DNA of 64,000 nucleotides. Source: Paenibacillus sinopodophylli. GTDB taxonomy: Bacteria > Bacillota > Bacilli > Paenibacillales > Paenibacillaceae. Below the pieces are notes generated by a model. It searched no databases. It had not been told where the DNA came from and saw only the letters and a program-made list of their open reading frames with translations. The stretch lies in NCBI RefSeq assembly GCF_005930355.1, contig NZ_VDBO01000003.1, positions 124,001-188,000 of the forward strand, in the 5' to 3' direction. Of the stretch, positions 8,036-18,139 are shown one piece after another. Within the stretch, counting starts at the first letter, position 1, and every line of letters begins with the position of its first letter. Made by a program: the position numbers and the translations under genes.

Positions 8036-9586
8036 TTAACCAAGCATCATTAAATCACTTTGCAACGAGAATACAACGTCGATCCATTCCATAATAGGCC
8101 CAGGGAATAGGCCGAGCGCAATTGTCGCTGCTGCACATACCCAGATGACAATACCGGTTTCCACAGGCACCCGAATTCGTTCTTCATCACTCCCGCTTCG
8201 CATGAACATCTGCCGTACGAAGCCAAAGTAGAAGTAATAAGAGATGACGCTGCTTGCAACTATAATGACAACCAGCCAATAAGCCTTTGCATTCGCTGCC
8301 CCAAGAAGAATAAACAGCTTGCCGAAAAACCCACCCGTAACAGGCAAGCCTGCGAGCGATAAAACAAAAACAACCATCGCCGCAGCGGTCCATGGAGCGC
8401 GGTAATACATCCCGGCGAAGCTTCTGAGCTCATCATTCCCTGAGGCGCGGCTTACCGCCGACACAACCGCAAACGCACCTATCGTCATGAATAGATAGGC
8501 AATGAAATAATAGACGAATTCAGAGAAGTTGCTGCTATGAACGACCGACAGCGAGAGACCGATAGGCACAAGCATATAACCAGTATTCACCACACCGGAA
8601 AGGGCAAGCAGCCGCTTTGCATTTTTTTGCCTAAGTGCAGCCATCGCCCCCGCCAGCATCGCAGCAGCAGCCAGCACGAGCAGTGCAAGCCAAATATCAT
8701 CAGCTACAATCGCATGCTCATCTCTCAAGGTCAATAACGTACTATATATAATTCTAAACAAAGCAGCGAACGCTGCTCCCTTGGCAATAACCGCAAGAAA
8801 AGTGGATATAGGTGTAGGTGCTCCTTGATAAACATCCGGTGCCCAAGCATGAAACGGTGCGGCCGCGACTTTAATGCCAAAGCCGGCAATGATAAAGAAG
8901 AAGCCCACATACGCAAGCGCTTTGAAGTCAGTAAGGGCGGCTGGCAACGCCTCCGCAATGCCCCCCAAATCAACTGTGCCTGTAATCCCGTACAAATAAG
9001 ACATACCGAACAGCAGCATAGCGGAGGAAATGCCTCCCGTTACCACATACTTAAACGCAGCTTCGGCAGACAAGGAGGATTTCCGCTTTAGTCCTACCAA
9101 GATGTAGCTCGTTAAACTAAGCAGCTCCAATCCGATATACAGCGTCACCAAGTTTCCTGATGATGCCATCATCATTGCTCCGATAAGCGCTGGTAGCAGT
9201 AAATAGAAATATTCGGCTCTAGCCGTGATCGCTTCATCATCCCGAACGGAACCTAGTGCAAGCAGCGTTACTAGAGCCGTCCCAGCAAGAAACATTATTT
9301 TGAGCAGGCTTCCGAAATCATCAACCCGGTAGCTGTTACCAAGCAGCTGAATCGCTTCACCGGATACGCCCCCTTGATTCATATCTACCATTCGCAGCAC
9401 CACAAGAAGCAGTGAGCCTGCAATACCTGCTAGCGTAAGCCAGCCGATCGTAAGACGCGTTATGCGCCTCGGCATTAGCAAATCAAGCAAAATGAGCAAA
9501 ACAAAAACTGCGGCAAGCAGAAACTCCGGGGCAAGGTAGAGCATATCTGTCCACGTCAGCGGCACAAATGGAACCTCTTTCAGCAT
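8036..9586 (-). CDS. nuoN: NADH-quinone oxidoreductase-like subunit N
   Basis: A 516-residue polytopic membrane subunit of the complex I family, homologous to Mrp-type antiporter subunits and one of three proton-pumping modules (L, M, N). About 14 hydrophobic helices are apparent, including the conserved stretch AAAPFHAWAPDVYQGAPTPI. It is the last gene of the nuo operon; the ATG at 9586 follows nuoM by 3 nt. Confidence 0.95.
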   Translation of the reverse strand: MLKEVPFVPLTWTDMLYLAPEFLLAAVFVLLILLDLLMPRRITRLTIGWLTLAGIAGSLLLVVLRMVDMNQGGVSGEAIQLLGNSYRVDDFGSLLKIMFLAGTALVTLLALGSVRDDEAITARAEYFYLLLPALIGAMMMASSGNLVTLYIGLELLSLTSYILVGLKRKSSLSAEAAFKYVVTGGISSAMLLFGMSYLYGITGTVDLGGIAEALPAALTDFKALAYVGFFFIIAGFGIKVAAAPFHAWAPDVYQGAPTPISTFLAVIAKGAAFAALFRIIYSTLLTLRDEHAIVADDIWLALLVLAAAAMLAGAMAALRQKNAKRLLALSGVVNTGYMLVPIGLSLSVVHSSNFSEFVYYFIAYLFMTIGAFAVVSAVSRASGNDELRSFAGMYYRAPWTAAAMVVFVLSLAGLPVTGGFFGKLFILLGAANAKAYWLVVIIVASSVISYYFYFGFVRQMFMRSGSDEERIRVPVETGIVIWVCAAATIALGLFPGPIMEWIDVVFSLQSDLMMLG

Positions 9587-9589
9587 AGT

Positions 9590-11224
9590 CTAACCCCCCG
9601 CCCTTGTTGCAAGTAATTGATCGAGCAGACCGTCTATGCCAAGCTGCGTCGTATCCGTCAGCACGGATGGGAAGCAGCCCAGAAGCACAATGAACGCGAG
9701 CAGTACGATCATCGGAATCGCTTCGATTAGCCTCGCATCCTTGAGTGCCGTGTAGTCTTCCCGTTGCAGCCCGAAGGTGATCTTCAGCACGGCGCGCAGC
9801 ATGTAGACCGCTGTCAGAATAATTCCGACAGCCGCTGCCACACTCAGCCAGCGCTGTGATTCGAACAGCCCCAGCAAGGAGAGAAACTCTCCGATGAAGC
9901 CAGATAACCCCGGTAAGCCAAGCGAAGCGAGGCCTGCCGTCAGCAATACTCCGCTGACAAATGGCATCGAGCGGGCTAAGCCTCCCAGCTCGCGCAGATC
10001 AGTTGTTCCCGTACGCTCATAGATGCTGCCTACAACTAAGAACAGCAGCGCAGACACAAGTCCATGCGACACAAGCTGAAACACCGCGCCCTGCAAGCCA
10101 ATCTCATTCATCGCAGCCAATCCTAGCAGAACGATCCCCATATGACTAATCGAGGAGTAAGCAAGCACAAGCTTGAACTCCTGTTGACGCAGGGCCAGCA
10201 GTGCGCCGTATAACAGATTGATAACGCCAAGCGCAGCGAGTGGAATCGCGAATGCGCGTGCCTGCTCTGGAAAGAGCAGCAGACCGAACCTGAGCAGACC
10301 GTATGCGCCCATCTTGAGCAGCAAGCCGGAATGAACCATGACAATAGCAGTAGGAGCTTCCGTATGCACTTTCAGCATCCACGTATGGAAAGGAAAGATC
10401 GGCAGCTTGATGCCGAATGCAACGAGCAACAGAATGAATAACGTCCATTGCATCGTATGAGTCATTAAGAACGGATTAACGGTACCCATTTGCTCTGGTG
10501 CAAGGTTCACCCAAGCCCCTGAATCCGCAAGATTGTGAAAGATGTTTGAATAACTTCCGCTGTATAAGAAGCTTACCTGATCACCGATTTGATCCATGCG
10601 GAAACCGGCGGTATTCACGAGAATGACAAACGCGATCAACATAATAGCTGAGCCGATGCCATTATAAATCAGAAACTGATTAGCAGCCCGCTCACGATTG
10701 AAATAGCCCCAAATACCAATTAAGAAGTACATCGCAATAAGCGTGATTTCAAAAAGAATAAAAAACAAAAAGAGGTCTCGGGCCAAAAAAACACCAAGTA
10801 TTCCTATCTCAAGCAGCAGAAACCATATAAAGAAGGCTTTCCACCTTTTTTTGACTTGAATAACGGCGAGCGACGCCATTGCGGCTACAATCGTTGTCAG
10901 CAGGAGCAGCGGCAGCGATAATCCATCAACGCCAAGCTCATATTGAAGCGTGAACTTGAATTCGGAAGGAACTGCTGCCTGCGTCTCCTTATTCAGTGGA
11001 ATGTCTGCCCAGCTCTGCTGTTCATCAAAGACAGATCCGTCCTGCTGCTTGTCGTACTCAGAATAAAGCCAGAACGATAGAACAAGCGGAATTAGCGTTG
11101 CGACTACGACCGTCTTCTTCATCCAATTGCTCCGATTATGGGGCAGCGCGAGAAGTACAACTATTCCTAGCAATGGTGAGAATAATATAAACGATAAGAT
11201 AGGAATATCATTCAGGATGCTCAT
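9590..11224 (-). CDS. nuoM: NADH-quinone oxidoreductase-like subunit M
   Basis: A 544-residue proton-channel subunit of complex I. Conserved features include FPFHTWMLKVHTEAPTAIVM and HSGLLLKMGAYGLLR, which carry the lysines and acidic residues of the antiporter-like fold. A periplasm-side insertion near residues 65-95 (DKQQDGSVF) follows the first two helices. The start ATG overlaps the nuoL stop by 4 nt (ATGA), implying translational coupling. Confidence 0.95.
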   Translation of the reverse strand: MSILNDIPILSFILFSPLLGIVVLLALPHNRSNWMKKTVVVATLIPLVLSFWLYSEYDKQQDGSVFDEQQSWADIPLNKETQAAVPSEFKFTLQYELGVDGLSLPLLLLTTIVAAMASLAVIQVKKRWKAFFIWFLLLEIGILGVFLARDLFLFFILFEITLIAMYFLIGIWGYFNRERAANQFLIYNGIGSAIMLIAFVILVNTAGFRMDQIGDQVSFLYSGSYSNIFHNLADSGAWVNLAPEQMGTVNPFLMTHTMQWTLFILLLVAFGIKLPIFPFHTWMLKVHTEAPTAIVMVHSGLLLKMGAYGLLRFGLLLFPEQARAFAIPLAALGVINLLYGALLALRQQEFKLVLAYSSISHMGIVLLGLAAMNEIGLQGAVFQLVSHGLVSALLFLVVGSIYERTGTTDLRELGGLARSMPFVSGVLLTAGLASLGLPGLSGFIGEFLSLLGLFESQRWLSVAAAVGIILTAVYMLRAVLKITFGLQREDYTALKDARLIEAIPMIVLLAFIVLLGCFPSVLTDTTQLGIDGLLDQLLATRAGG

Positions 11225-13092
11225 GGTAGGAACCTCCTTCCTACTATCGCAGCCACAAGCACCACAAGCCCGATAGCAGCAGCTAAGCTGTAGGTTTGCG
11301 CTTGACCATTCTGCAACCGTGCTGCTGCTCGGCCTGCCGTGCTAACTGCAGCCCCTGCTATACGAACGATACCGCCTATTACATAAGTATCGAATGCAAG
11401 CAGTACGTTGCCAAGCAGCTTCAAAGGCTTTATGATGACGGCTGAGTAAAGCTCGTCGTTATAATAGCCTCGTTCTAACAATCTCACCAGCCATGGCAAC
11501 CTCTCATGCCAAGCAGCGAAGCTGATGCTTCTCTTGCCATAAGCCAGCCAGCCTATATAAATACCTAGAAGACCTACCGCAACAGAGTAGGCAATTACTG
11601 CTCCGCTGGCGTGTGCTTCTTCCGATCCGTCCGTAAGCCATGTTCCTAACCAGCCGTTCCATGGCGTCTCGACGAAGCCTGAGACAGCAGCGAGCACCGC
11701 AAGCACGATCAGCGGAAGCGTCATTACAGCTCGTGATTCCTGTGCATCCATTGATGCCGCACTTGGTTTCCCCATAAATACAAGGAAGAACAGCCGGGAC
11801 ATATAAAGAGCCGTTAAGAAAGCAGCAGCCAGACCTGCGCCAAACAGCAGCGGATTCGTTTCCCAAGCTGCGGACAAGATCAAATCCTTCGACCAGAAGC
11901 CAGAGAACGGCGGAATACCGATAAGAGCCAACGCGCCTATGGCAAAGGTCCATGTGGTCACGCTCATCTTCGAGCGCAGGCCGCCCATTTCGTTAATGTT
12001 CTGTGTATGTACGGCGTGAATGATACTCCCCGCACCTAGAAACAGAAGGGCTTTGAAGAACGCATGCGTGAATAAATGAAAGATCCCGCCCGTCAAGGAG
12101 CCAAGGCCGAGTGCCATCATCATATAACCAAGCTGGCTTACAGTCGAATACGCCAATATTCGCTTAATATCGTTCTGAGCCAGCGCAATCGTCGCCGCAA
12201 ATATAGCAGTGAATCCACCGACATAGGCGATCGTTTCCATCGCTGCGGCTGAATCCTGAAAAATATCAAATGTACGGGCAATGAGAAATACGCCCGCGGC
12301 AACCATGGTCGCGGCATGAATCAGCGCGCTGATTGGCGTTGGTCCCTCCATAGCGTCCGGCAGCCAGACATGCAGTGGGAATTGGCCAGATTTTCCGATG
12401 GCACCCACGAATAGCAGCAAAGCGATTAGCGTTGTAATTCCGTTTGTGATCGCTCCAGATTGTCCATCGAATACACTTTGAATCGTCGTGAAATCAAGCG
12501 CATGCTCCGGCATGTACCAGAACAGCAGCAATATCGCAAGCAACAAGCCAACGTCGCCTACTCGCGTAACGATAAAAGCTTTCTTAGCAGCTGCGCGTGC
12601 CTTAGGTAGCGTAAACCAAAAACCGATGAGCAGAAATGAGCATACGCCGACAAGCTCCCAAAAAATATAAAACGACAATAGATTATCCGATAATACAAGA
12701 CCTAACATTGAGAAGGTAAATAACGAAACATAACCGTAGAACACGGTAATCCGTTCGTCATCCTTCATGTAACCCGCCGAATACAGCTGAACTAAGAGGC
12801 TGACAAGCGTTACGACCGCCAGCATCAACGTAGTCAGATTCGTAATCTCAAATCCAATCCGAAGCGAATAATCCCCTATGGCCAGCCACTCAATAGAATA
12901 ATTGTAGTCCACTTGGTTCGCACCGAGCCGGTCTACTACAATGAATAAGGAGAACAAAAAGGCTGCAAACGAACCTACAATACCTATTAATACGCCCACG
13001 CGCCGGTAGCTTCGGCCGAGCGCCGTCAAAATAAGGAAGGCTGCCAGCGGAAACAACGGGATAAGCCATGCCGTTTGTGTTAATTTATCCAT
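11221..13092 (-). CDS. nuoL: NADH-quinone oxidoreductase-like subunit L
   Basis: A 623-residue distal proton-pumping subunit. Motifs FPLHVWLPDAMEGPTPISAL and HAATMVAAGVFLIAR mark the discontinuous helix region. The C-terminal extension with a final hydrophobic helix corresponds to the lateral-helix part of NuoL. It lies 8 nt after nuoK and overlaps nuoM. Confidence 0.95.
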   Translation of the reverse strand: MDKLTQTAWLIPLFPLAAFLILTALGRSYRRVGVLIGIVGSFAAFLFSLFIVVDRLGANQVDYNYSIEWLAIGDYSLRIGFEITNLTTLMLAVVTLVSLLVQLYSAGYMKDDERITVFYGYVSLFTFSMLGLVLSDNLLSFYIFWELVGVCSFLLIGFWFTLPKARAAAKKAFIVTRVGDVGLLLAILLLFWYMPEHALDFTTIQSVFDGQSGAITNGITTLIALLLFVGAIGKSGQFPLHVWLPDAMEGPTPISALIHAATMVAAGVFLIARTFDIFQDSAAAMETIAYVGGFTAIFAATIALAQNDIKRILAYSTVSQLGYMMMALGLGSLTGGIFHLFTHAFFKALLFLGAGSIIHAVHTQNINEMGGLRSKMSVTTWTFAIGALALIGIPPFSGFWSKDLILSAAWETNPLLFGAGLAAAFLTALYMSRLFFLVFMGKPSAASMDAQESRAVMTLPLIVLAVLAAVSGFVETPWNGWLGTWLTDGSEEAHASGAVIAYSVAVGLLGIYIGWLAYGKRSISFAAWHERLPWLVRLLERGYYNDELYSAVIIKPLKLLGNVLLAFDTYVIGGIVRIAGAAVSTAGRAAARLQNGQAQTYSLAAAIGLVVLVAAIVGRRFLP

Positions 13093-13100
13093 ACGCTGCG

Positions 13101-13403
13101 CTACCTCCTCATTTTGTCAAATTCATCGACATTAACCGTTCCGCGCATTCGGAACAAAGCTATTAATATCGCTACGCCTATGGCTGCCTCCGCTGCTGCA
13201 ACTGTGATGGTGAATAGAGAGAAAATTTGACCCGTCAAGGAAGGGACAACGCCATATTTTGAGAAGGCGACCAAATTCAAGTTTACTGCATTCAGCATGA
13301 GTTCCAGACAGAGGAGTACGACAACTGCGTTCCGCTTCACTAAGGCACCGTACAGTCCGATACAGAATAACATGGCTGCTACCGTTAAGTAGGAGGCTAA
13401 CAT
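13101..13403 (-). CDS. nuoK: NADH-quinone oxidoreductase-like subunit K
   Basis: A 100-residue, three-helix membrane subunit with the conserved glutamates in [12 protein letters not shown] and [13 protein letters not shown] that take part in proton translocation. The start ATG follows nuoJ by 3 nt. Confidence 0.95.
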   Translation of the reverse strand: MLASYLTVAAMLFCIGLYGALVKRNAVVVLLCLELMLNAVNLNLVAFSKYGVVPSLTGQIFSLFTITVAAAEAAIGVAILIALFRMRGTVNVDEFDKMRR

Positions 13404-13406
13404 AGG

Positions 13407-13925
13407 TCAATCCGCCTCCTTTTTGGCAATCACGATAGCACCTATAAACGCGACTGTTAGCAGCACAGACAGCAGCTCAAAGGGGATCACATATCCCGTA
13501 TATAAAAGCTCGCCAATCGCCATCGTATTGTCCTCTCCGGGCTGAAACGGTTGTTGTTGTTCAGGAAAGGTCGTTGTACGGATGGCATAGAATAGAATGC
13601 CGAATAGGCTAATCGCAGCAATGGCTGCCAACGTTTGGTGCAGAGGCTTCGAAGGCTCTTGCTCCACCGCATGATGCTTCGTCATCATAATGCCGAAAAT
13701 CATCAGTATCGACACAGCACCCGCATAGATTAGCACCTGAACGAAAGCTACAAATTCAGCTTCAAGCAATACGAACATGCCCGCCAATCCAATGAATACC
13801 GCCGCCATAGAAATAACCATATGAACGACCTTTTCCAAGCTAAGCATGAGAACAGCTCCGCAGATCATAATCGCCGAGAGGGTAAAAAAGGCGACGAATT
13901 CGCCTGTTATCGCAATATTAAACAA
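13407..13925 (-). CDS. nuoJ: NADH-quinone oxidoreductase-like subunit J
   Basis: A 172-residue membrane subunit with five hydrophobic helices and the family motif AEFVAFVQVLIYAGAVSILMIF. Translation appears to begin at a TTG that directly follows the nuoI stop codon, suggesting coupling. The central segment EQEPSKPLHQT is a hydrophilic loop. Confidence 0.93.
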   Translation of the reverse strand: MFNIAITGEFVAFFTLSAIMICGAVLMLSLEKVVHMVISMAAVFIGLAGMFVLLEAEFVAFVQVLIYAGAVSILMIFGIMMTKHHAVEQEPSKPLHQTLAAIAAISLFGILFYAIRTTTFPEQQQPFQPGEDNTMAIGELLYTGYVIPFELLSVLLTVAFIGAIVIAKKEAD

Positions 13926-14375
13926 CTATTTCGCGCCCCCTTTGGCCGGCGCACCTATATTATTGTTATCCTGCCGGGTAAGCGTGTTATTGTCCGTAAG
14001 CCACTGCGCATCCTTGAACAAGTCATCCCGGCTGAACGTTGCCAGCTCAAAGTGGTTGGACATGACAATCGCTTCGGTCGGACACACCTCCGTACAAAGA
14101 TCGCATAGAATGCAAATCTCGAAATTAATATCGAACGTATCGATAACTTTGCCCTTTTTATCGGGGTCCGGATTCGGTTTGCCAGTCAGCGTAATGCAAT
14201 CCGTCGGACAAATACGCGCACATTGATTGCATACGATGCAGAGATCCGGTATAAAATGCTGGATGCCGCGGAAGCGATCCGGCATAACGATTGGTACGTC
14301 AGGATAGGAAGTGGTCACTTTTGGAGCCGTCATCGATTTGAGTGTTACACCCAGTCCTTGCAGCATTCCTTTCAT
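13926..14375 (-). CDS. nuoI: NADH-quinone oxidoreductase-like subunit I (2x[4Fe-4S])
   Basis: A 149-residue peripheral-arm ferredoxin-like subunit that carries clusters N6a and N6b to NuoB. Both cluster motifs are complete: CIVCNQCARICPTDC and CILCDLCTEVCPTEA. The hydrophilic Gly/Asn/Lys-rich tail ends GAPAKGGAK. The start ATG has AAGGGGAGAAGG upstream. With NuoEFG absent from the operon, this subunit is the likely entry point for electrons. Confidence 0.95.
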   Translation of the reverse strand: MKGMLQGLGVTLKSMTAPKVTTSYPDVPIVMPDRFRGIQHFIPDLCIVCNQCARICPTDCITLTGKPNPDPDKKGKVIDTFDINFEICILCDLCTEVCPTEAIVMSNHFELATFSRDDLFKDAQWLTDNNTLTRQDNNNIGAPAKGGAK

Positions 14376-14391
14376 TTCCTTCTCCCCTTTG

Positions 14392-15408
14392 CTAATTCTT
14401 AATAAACAGCTCCAAATAAACAGCCGTCAGAAATACGTTAAGCAGCGATACAGGCAGCAGCACCTTCCAACCAAGAGCCATCAGCTGGTCTACACGAATT
14501 CTCGGTAGTGTGGCGCGAATCCAAAACAGAAAAAAGACAATAAACGCAAATTTCAACAAAAACCAGACGATTCCTGGCACAAAGTCAAGGAACGGAGCCG
14601 GCGCATGCCAGCCGCCTAGAAATAAAACAGTCGTTAACGCAGCAATCGCATAAACGTATACATATTCCGACAGCATAAAAAACGCAAAGCGAAAGCCGCT
14701 GTATTCGACATGATAACCTGCCACAAGCTCTGACTCAGCCTCAGGCAAATCGAAAGGCGTACGATTCAGCTCCGACACAGCCGCAATAATAAAGACTACG
14801 AAGCCGATTATTTGCGGCAGGAAATTCCATTCCCAGAACCAGCCGCCTCCCTGCGCAGCGACTATATCACGTAAATTCAAGCTGCCGCTTAGCAATATCA
14901 CGCCAACAACCGATATTACAAGCGGTACTTCATAGCTTATCATCTGCGCGGCCGAACGCATACCCCCGAGGAGTGCGTACTTATTATTAGATGCCCAGCC
15001 GCCAACTACGATAGCGAGCGTCGAGATACCCGATAAAGCAACATAGTAGAGCAGACCGACATTCAAGTCCGCGAAATAAAGATTTTGCGTATAAGGCAGC
15101 ACCGCAAGCACGGAAAAGGCAGGTACGTAAGCCAGCGCCGGTGCAAGAATGAACAGAACACGATCAGCCTTGCGCGGAATCGTGTCCTCCTTAATAAGCA
15201 GCTTGAATATATCTGCAACTGTCTGCAGCATACCGAACGGACCGACCCGATTAGGACCGATACGCAGCTGCATCCAGCCAATTACCTTTCGCTCGAAATA
15301 GATAGCATAGGTTACGAACCCAAGCACGATGAATAGGAATACAACCGCCCAGAGGAACAGCACAAGCACATTTCCCCAGGTTAGCGGCTGATTAAGCCAA
15401 GACTGCAT
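14392..15408 (-). CDS. nuoH: NADH-quinone oxidoreductase-like subunit H
   Basis: A 338-residue membrane subunit that forms the quinone-binding chamber with NuoB and NuoD. Conserved motifs are RIGPNRVGPFGMLQ, the acidic loop ELNRTPFDLPEAESELVAGYH, and WIRATLPRIRVDQLM. The ATG at 15408 overlaps the nuoD stop (TGATG) and has GGGGAGG at good spacing. An upstream TTG at 15414 is also possible. Confidence 0.95.
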   Translation of the reverse strand: MQSWLNQPLTWGNVLVLFLWAVVFLFIVLGFVTYAIYFERKVIGWMQLRIGPNRVGPFGMLQTVADIFKLLIKEDTIPRKADRVLFILAPALAYVPAFSVLAVLPYTQNLYFADLNVGLLYYVALSGISTLAIVVGGWASNNKYALLGGMRSAAQMISYEVPLVISVVGVILLSGSLNLRDIVAAQGGGWFWEWNFLPQIIGFVVFIIAAVSELNRTPFDLPEAESELVAGYHVEYSGFRFAFFMLSEYVYVYAIAALTTVLFLGGWHAPAPFLDFVPGIVWFLLKFAFIVFFLFWIRATLPRIRVDQLMALGWKVLLPVSLLNVFLTAVYLELFIKN

Positions 15409-16508
15409 CAGCAATCGACCTCCCCGACGACAATATCAATACCGCCCAATATCGTAATGAGATTCGTCATTGTTTCTCCGACCAGCAGCTTAGGCAATAT
15501 TTGCAAATTGACGAAGGAAGGCCTTCGGAATTTGAGCCTGTAAGGCTCTGCTTTGCCTTTGGATACGATGTGGCATCCAATCTCTCCGCGCGGTGATTCA
15601 ATTCTTACATAGACCTCACCGGCAGGAGGACGAAGCACACGAGGCACCTTGCCCATCGTGTCTCCCCCTTGCGGAAATTGTGCCAGCGCTTGCCTTAGAA
15701 TACGCAGGCTTTGACGTATCTCCTCCAAACGAATACGGTAACGATCGTAGCAATCACCTGTTGAGCCGAGTGGTACGTCGAATTCGAATTGTGAGTAAAG
15801 ACTGTAAGGCTCCGCCTTGCGAATATCGAAGTTAACGCCCGTACATCGCAAATTAGCACCTGTCAGCCCATAATTGATCGCAGTTGTGGCATCATATGCC
15901 CCGATTCCTTTGATTCGGGCAAGAAAGATCTCATTGCCGCTTACGAGCTTATCGTATTCGAGCAGCTTACTCTCCATATAAGGGATAAACGCATGTACTT
16001 TATCAATCCAGCCTGGAGGCGCATCCCACTTCACCCCGCCAACTCGCATATAGTTATACGTTAGCCTTGCGCCGCACAGCTCATTAAACAGATCAATGAT
16101 GATCTCCCTATCGCGAAATGCATACAGAAACGGACTCATTGCCCCGATATCAAGCAGGTAAGTTCCCCACCAGACCAGATGGCTCGCTACCCGCTGAAGC
16201 TCCATGACAACTAGTCTAAGATATTCCGCACGCTGCGGCACCTCAAGCCCCATCATCGTCTCCACCGCATGCACAAGCACATAGTTGTTTGTCATAGCCG
16301 AGACATAATCCATACGATCCGTATACGGAATAATTTGCGTGAAATTCAAGTTCTCTGCAATTTTCTCTGTTCCCCGATGCAAGTAGCCCATAACGGGTGT
16401 CGCCTCGGTAATGACTTCGCCGTCAAGCTTAACGATGATTCGGAATACGCCATGCGTGCTCGGATGCTGCGGACCTACATTTAAGAGCAATTCTTCTGTT
16501 CGGATCAA
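15408..16508 (-). CDS. nuoD: NADH-quinone oxidoreductase-like subunit D
   Basis: A 366-residue 49-kDa-type subunit that lines the quinone site and is homologous to the large subunit of [NiFe] hydrogenases without the metal ligands. Seen are GPQHPSTHGVFR near the N-terminus, GYLHRGTEKIAE, and the C-terminal ILGGIDIVVGEVDC; most homologues end in Arg rather than Cys. The start is a TTG with GGAGGTG upstream, 5 nt after the nuoC stop. Confidence 0.95.
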   Translation of the reverse strand: MIRTEELLLNVGPQHPSTHGVFRIIVKLDGEVITEATPVMGYLHRGTEKIAENLNFTQIIPYTDRMDYVSAMTNNYVLVHAVETMMGLEVPQRAEYLRLVVMELQRVASHLVWWGTYLLDIGAMSPFLYAFRDREIIIDLFNELCGARLTYNYMRVGGVKWDAPPGWIDKVHAFIPYMESKLLEYDKLVSGNEIFLARIKGIGAYDATTAINYGLTGANLRCTGVNFDIRKAEPYSLYSQFEFDVPLGSTGDCYDRYRIRLEEIRQSLRILRQALAQFPQGGDTMGKVPRVLRPPAGEVYVRIESPRGEIGCHIVSKGKAEPYRLKFRRPSFVNLQILPKLLVGETMTNLITILGGIDIVVGEVDC

Positions 16509-16513
16509 GGCTG

Positions 16514-17170
16514 CTACACCTCCGGATCTATCGGTTCGTAATCCTTGCGAAGCGGATGCCCAACCCAGTCATCAGGCATCATGATCCGCCGCATGTCTGG
16601 GTGACCTGGGAAATCAACGCCTAACAAATCATAAATTTCGCGCTCATTCCAATTAGCGGTCGCCCACACCGGCGTCGCCGAGAACACAGAGGCTGCGTCT
16701 CGGTCGGTCCTTAGCTTCATCGCAGCCTCTCGTTTGCTATCCAGCGAGAGCAAATGATAAACAACCTCCATATGCGTCTCATAATCCACACCAGAAACGT
16801 TTCGCAAGTAATTAAACTTGAGCTCCTCATGCTCTTTTAACAGCTTCGCCACTTCGCGCCAATACCTATTGTTAATAATAAGAATCGGCATGTCGCCATT
16901 TAATTCATTCAAATAAAAGTCCTCAACCGCCGACTCTGCAATCTCTTGTTTGATGAGCGCAGCCAACTTATCCAGCTCGGGCTGCTTTGGTGACGGTGCT
17001 TTAGGAAGCTCTGGCACCGTTTCCGCTGCGCTTGCTTCCGCCTTCTCCTTCGCTGCAGTTCTTGCTGCACGCGCTTCGGCTGCTGCTTTCAGCTTCGCCT
17101 CCCGCTCTGCATCAACTGGCGTATCATTAACGAGCGGCTTCTCCGCTTCCCTGCCTTGCTCCTCGCTCAT
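16514..17170 (-). CDS. nuoC: NADH-quinone oxidoreductase-like subunit C with low-complexity N-terminus
   Basis: A 218-residue 30-kDa-type subunit. The conserved domain runs from about residue 75 and includes [20 protein letters not shown] and [20 protein letters not shown]. The first ~70 residues are Ala/Lys/Glu-rich ([20 protein letters not shown]) and not needed for the fold, so they are probably disordered. The ATG overlaps the nuoB stop (ATGA). Confidence 0.94.
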   Translation of the reverse strand: MSEEQGREAEKPLVNDTPVDAEREAKLKAAAEARAARTAAKEKAEASAAETVPELPKAPSPKQPELDKLAALIKQEIAESAVEDFYLNELNGDMPILIINNRYWREVAKLLKEHEELKFNYLRNVSGVDYETHMEVVYHLLSLDSKREAAMKLRTDRDAASVFSATPVWATANWNEREIYDLLGVDFPGHPDMRRIMMPDDWVGHPLRKDYEPIDPEV

Positions 17171-17685
17171 CGGCCCGTCACCGGCTTCCCAGTCTTGGCC
17201 TCGTAGCGAATCTTCTCCTGAAGCTTGTTGATACCGTAAATGAGCGCAGCAGGGTTAGGCGGGCAACCTGGAATATAAACATCTACAGGTACGATTTGAT
17301 CGACACCTTTTATAACTGAATACGATTTAATATACGGGCCGCCCGCCGTTGCACAAGAGCCCATAGCGATAACCCACTTTGGTTCAGGCATTTGGTCGTA
17401 CAATCTTCTCAGCAAGGGTCCCATCTTCTTCGTCACCGTACCTGCTACAATCATGACATCCGACTGCCTTGGCGAGGTGCGGAACATAACGCCGAACCGA
17501 TCCAGATCGTAATGCGATGCGCCAGTTCCCATCATTTCAATCGCACAGCAAGCAAGTCCGAAGGTAAGCGGCCATAATGAATTGCTTCTGGCCCAAGCCT
17601 TCAATTGCTCCAGTGTCCCCATAAATACATTGCGTTCCAGCTCTTTGCGTTCCTCTATTGAAATTGATTCTAGATTGAATTCCAT
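17167..17685 (-). CDS. nuoB: NADH-quinone oxidoreductase-like subunit B
   Basis: A 172-residue subunit holding [4Fe-4S] cluster N2, the last carrier before quinone. The four cysteine ligands are seen in [18 protein letters not shown] and IPGCPPNPA. The start overlaps the end of nuoA by 16 nt and the end overlaps nuoC by 4 nt. Confidence 0.96.
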   Translation of the reverse strand: MEFNLESISIEERKELERNVFMGTLEQLKAWARSNSLWPLTFGLACCAIEMMGTGASHYDLDRFGVMFRTSPRQSDVMIVAGTVTKKMGPLLRRLYDQMPEPKWVIAMGSCATAGGPYIKSYSVIKGVDQIVPVDVYIPGCPPNPAALIYGINKLQEKIRYEAKTGKPVTGR

Positions 17686-18041
17686 TTCATCACCCTCTTC
17701 TTCCAGGCATATAGAAGACCAATAAGAAGCATTCCCGCAAATATGATCATTTCGACTAACACAAATAAGCCGAGCTTATGATATGCGACGGCCCACGGAT
17801 ATAAGAAAACGGTTTCCACATCAAAGATAACAAACATTAAAGCGAATAGGTAATAGCGAATGTTGAATTGAACCTGACCCTCACCTATAGGCACATTGCC
17901 GCTTTCATAGGTGGCTTGTTTGCGATCATTCGGCTTATTCGGTCTTAGCAGTCTTCCAACAGTCAATGCAACGACTGGGAGCAGAATGCCAAGCACGATA
18001 AAAATAGCCACGACGACATAGTTATTGGCGTAGTTCTCCAC
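17670..18041 (-). CDS. nuoA: NADH-quinone oxidoreductase-like subunit A
   Basis: A 123-residue, three-helix membrane subunit and the first gene of the nuo operon. Conserved: [13 protein letters not shown] and [40 protein letters not shown] ribosome binding region precedes the ATG at 18041. Confidence 0.95.
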   Translation of the reverse strand: MENYANNYVVVAIFIVLGILLPVVALTVGRLLRPNKPNDRKQATYESGNVPIGEGQVQFNIRYYLFALMFVIFDVETVFLYPWAVAYHKLGLFVLVEMIIFAGMLLIGLLYAWKKRVMKWNSI

Positions 18042-18102
18042 ACAATCGCCTCCGTCAATTCGTTAGGTACGGACCGTTGCCGCTTGGTCAATTTTCCTCA
18101 CA

Positions 18103-18131
18103 ATTATAACAAATGCTTCCACTGCCGTCTA
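18103..18131 (-). promoter_or_regulatory. Sigma-A-type promoter of the nuo operon
   Basis: On the minus strand, TAGACG (18131-18126) is followed after 17 nt by a perfect TATAAT (18108-18103), about 60 nt upstream of nuoA and just past the gerB-like stop. The -35 matches 4 of 6 positions. Confidence 0.65.
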
Positions 18132-18139
18132 TGATGGAG

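Noticed and set aside
13821..14226. Plus-strand frames opposite nuoI/nuoJ and similar long shadows over atp and nuo genes
   Set aside because: They overlap strongly conserved genes on the other strand and lack ribosome binding sites and family motifs.
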